From Acidobacteriota bacterium (lineage in GTDB: Bacteria; Acidobacteriota; Terriglobia; Terriglobales; Acidobacteriaceae), in contig JANXQR010000716.1 in NCBI GenBank assembly GCA_025353435.1, forward strand, positions 1-6,321: a DNA stretch of 6,321 nt, given 5' to 3'. Positions 5,587 to 6,321 of this stretch are shown piece after piece. The notes beneath the pieces were generated by a model. The model searched no databases, had not been told where the DNA came from, and saw nothing but the letters and a program-made list of their open reading frames with translations. Every line of letters begins with the position of its first letter. The stretch's first letter is position 1. Made by a program: the position numbers and the translations under genes.

Positions 5587-6321
5587 GTTCAGGCTCCAGA
5601 ATCTCCGCCAGGTGCGGATCGTTGACTTGAACCAGCGGCCGCGTCTTCAACTGCATGCAGAAGAACGCAATCCAGAAGGACGCCAGCGCCACCGGAACAG
5701 CCACATATTCAAAGATTCCCCAGCTTGCGTGCAGGTTGCGCGCTGCGTCCTTGAAGTTTGGCTCAATCAGCCAGAACAGATCGAACGCCTTCGCAAATAT
5801 CATCCATTGGCACACGCGAATGAGCCGCTTCTTGTTGCGCTTGATGTCGCGCGAGAGCAGTAGGGTGAACGGAATCAACCAGTGGAACGCGAAGTCCAGG
5901 GTGATGATGATGGCCCAGTTTCCGCGAAGGCGATCAAGATACCAGCCAATCTCCTCAGGCAGATTGCCCGACCAGATGATCAACCATTGTCCGAACGCCA
6001 GGTAGATGTTGAGCATGACGAACGCAAACGTGAACTTGCCCAGGTCGTGCTGCTCAGTCTGCCGCAGGATGGTCTTGAATGGCTCGCCCTTCGACAACCC
6101 AATCGACACAATGATTGAGAAGGCCAACACCATATAGCCTTGGCCCACCAGGAACAGCAGTCCATACACCGACGAGTACCAGGTCGGGTCGAGCGACATG
6201 ACCCAGTAGATCACCGCCGCCGTCATGGTCAGCGCATACACAATGATTCCCGGCCCGCTGACGTTCTCCATTTTCTTGATCCAGTAAGGCGTGTTGGCCG
6301 GTGAATCCGTATCGCGCTTCA
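5573..6321 (-). CDS. actF: Alternative complex III membrane subunit ActF, C-terminal part (5' end outside window)
   Basis: This is the C-terminal 248 residues of an NrfD-like integral membrane subunit of alternative complex III, the quinol:cytochrome c oxidoreductase that replaces bc1 in many bacteria. The frame stays open to the window edge (first whole codon at 6319), so the Met at 6271 is internal, not the start. Six hydrophobic segments are visible at about fragment residues 23-41, 50-74, 96-117, 134-156, 165-184 and 202-224. ActF normally has about ten, so roughly four lie outside the window. Family-like signatures are MSLDPTWYSSVYG in the first loop and LIIWSGNLPEEIGWY after the third segment; the latter pattern is typical of ActF as I recall it. 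The paralogue ActC is the main alternative, but ActF is usually the last act gene, which fits its position next to the oxidase genes. It ends with TAA, 14 bases inside the following gene, suggesting coupled translation. Confidence 0.85.
   Translation of the reverse strand, partial: KRDTDSPANTPYWIKKMENVSGPGIIVYALTMTAAVIYWVMSLDPTWYSSVYGLLFLVGQGYMVLAFSIIVSIGLSKGEPFKTILRQTEQHDLGKFTFAFVMLNIYLAFGQWLIIWSGNLPEEIGWYLDRLRGNWAIIITLDFAFHWLIPFTLLLSRDIKRNKKRLIRVCQWMIFAKAFDLFWLIEPNFKDAARNLHASWGIFEYVAVPVALASFWIAFFCMQLKTRPLVQVNDPHLAEILEPEHATA

Noticed and set aside
5573..6271. Met at 6271 as the start of a complete 232-residue protein.
   Set aside because: The frame continues upstream to the window edge with ActF-like sequence, and about four expected membrane helices would be missing. 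The gene is truncated by the window.
1..6321. Mobile element, CRISPR, defence system or foreign DNA.
   Set aside because: No transposase, integrase, nuclease, direct repeat array or tRNA gene is seen, and gene style is uniform across the respiratory operon.

Overview
The window carries one tightly packed block of respiratory genes, all read on the minus strand, so transcription runs from high to low coordinates. In that order it holds: the C-terminal part of an alternative complex III membrane subunit (actF, cut by the right window edge); a 206-residue single-span membrane protein of unknown function; an SCO-type copper chaperone; then cytochrome c oxidase subunits II (coxB, with a fused cytochrome c domain), I (coxA), III (coxC) and IV (coxD). 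A hairpin followed by a U-rich tract lies just past coxD and probably ends the transcript.

The organism is most likely a bacterium of the Acidobacteriota (Terriglobia), inferred from the gene order ActF - small membrane protein - SCO - CoxB-A-C-D, the caa3-type subunit II and the protein style. Gene order of this kind also occurs in other ACIII-bearing phyla such as Planctomycetota, Verrucomicrobiota and Bacteroidota/Rhodothermota, so the assignment rests on recall and not on a search. The DNA is moderately GC-rich and looks uniform. I see no sign of mobile elements, tRNA or rRNA genes, CRISPR arrays or recently transferred DNA.

The genes form one electron-transfer route. Alternative complex III oxidises quinol and passes electrons to a cytochrome c. 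The cytochrome c domain fused to CoxB passes them to CuA in CoxB, and then to heme a and the heme a3/CuB site in CoxA, where O2 is reduced and protons are pumped. SCO delivers copper or reduces thiols for the CuA site. Junctions are a 14-base overlap, a 70-base gap, a 4-base gap, a 4-base ATGA overlap, an 11-base overlap and a 16-base gap, which indicates translational coupling.

I did not find an unknown defence or mobile system. The points most worth a second look are: coordinated substitutions at all three protein positions that hold the non-redox Mg site of classical oxidases; the unassigned 206-residue protein between ACIII and the oxidase genes; histidine-rich N-termini repeated in three proteins of the operon; and a TTG start for coxC inside the end of coxA.
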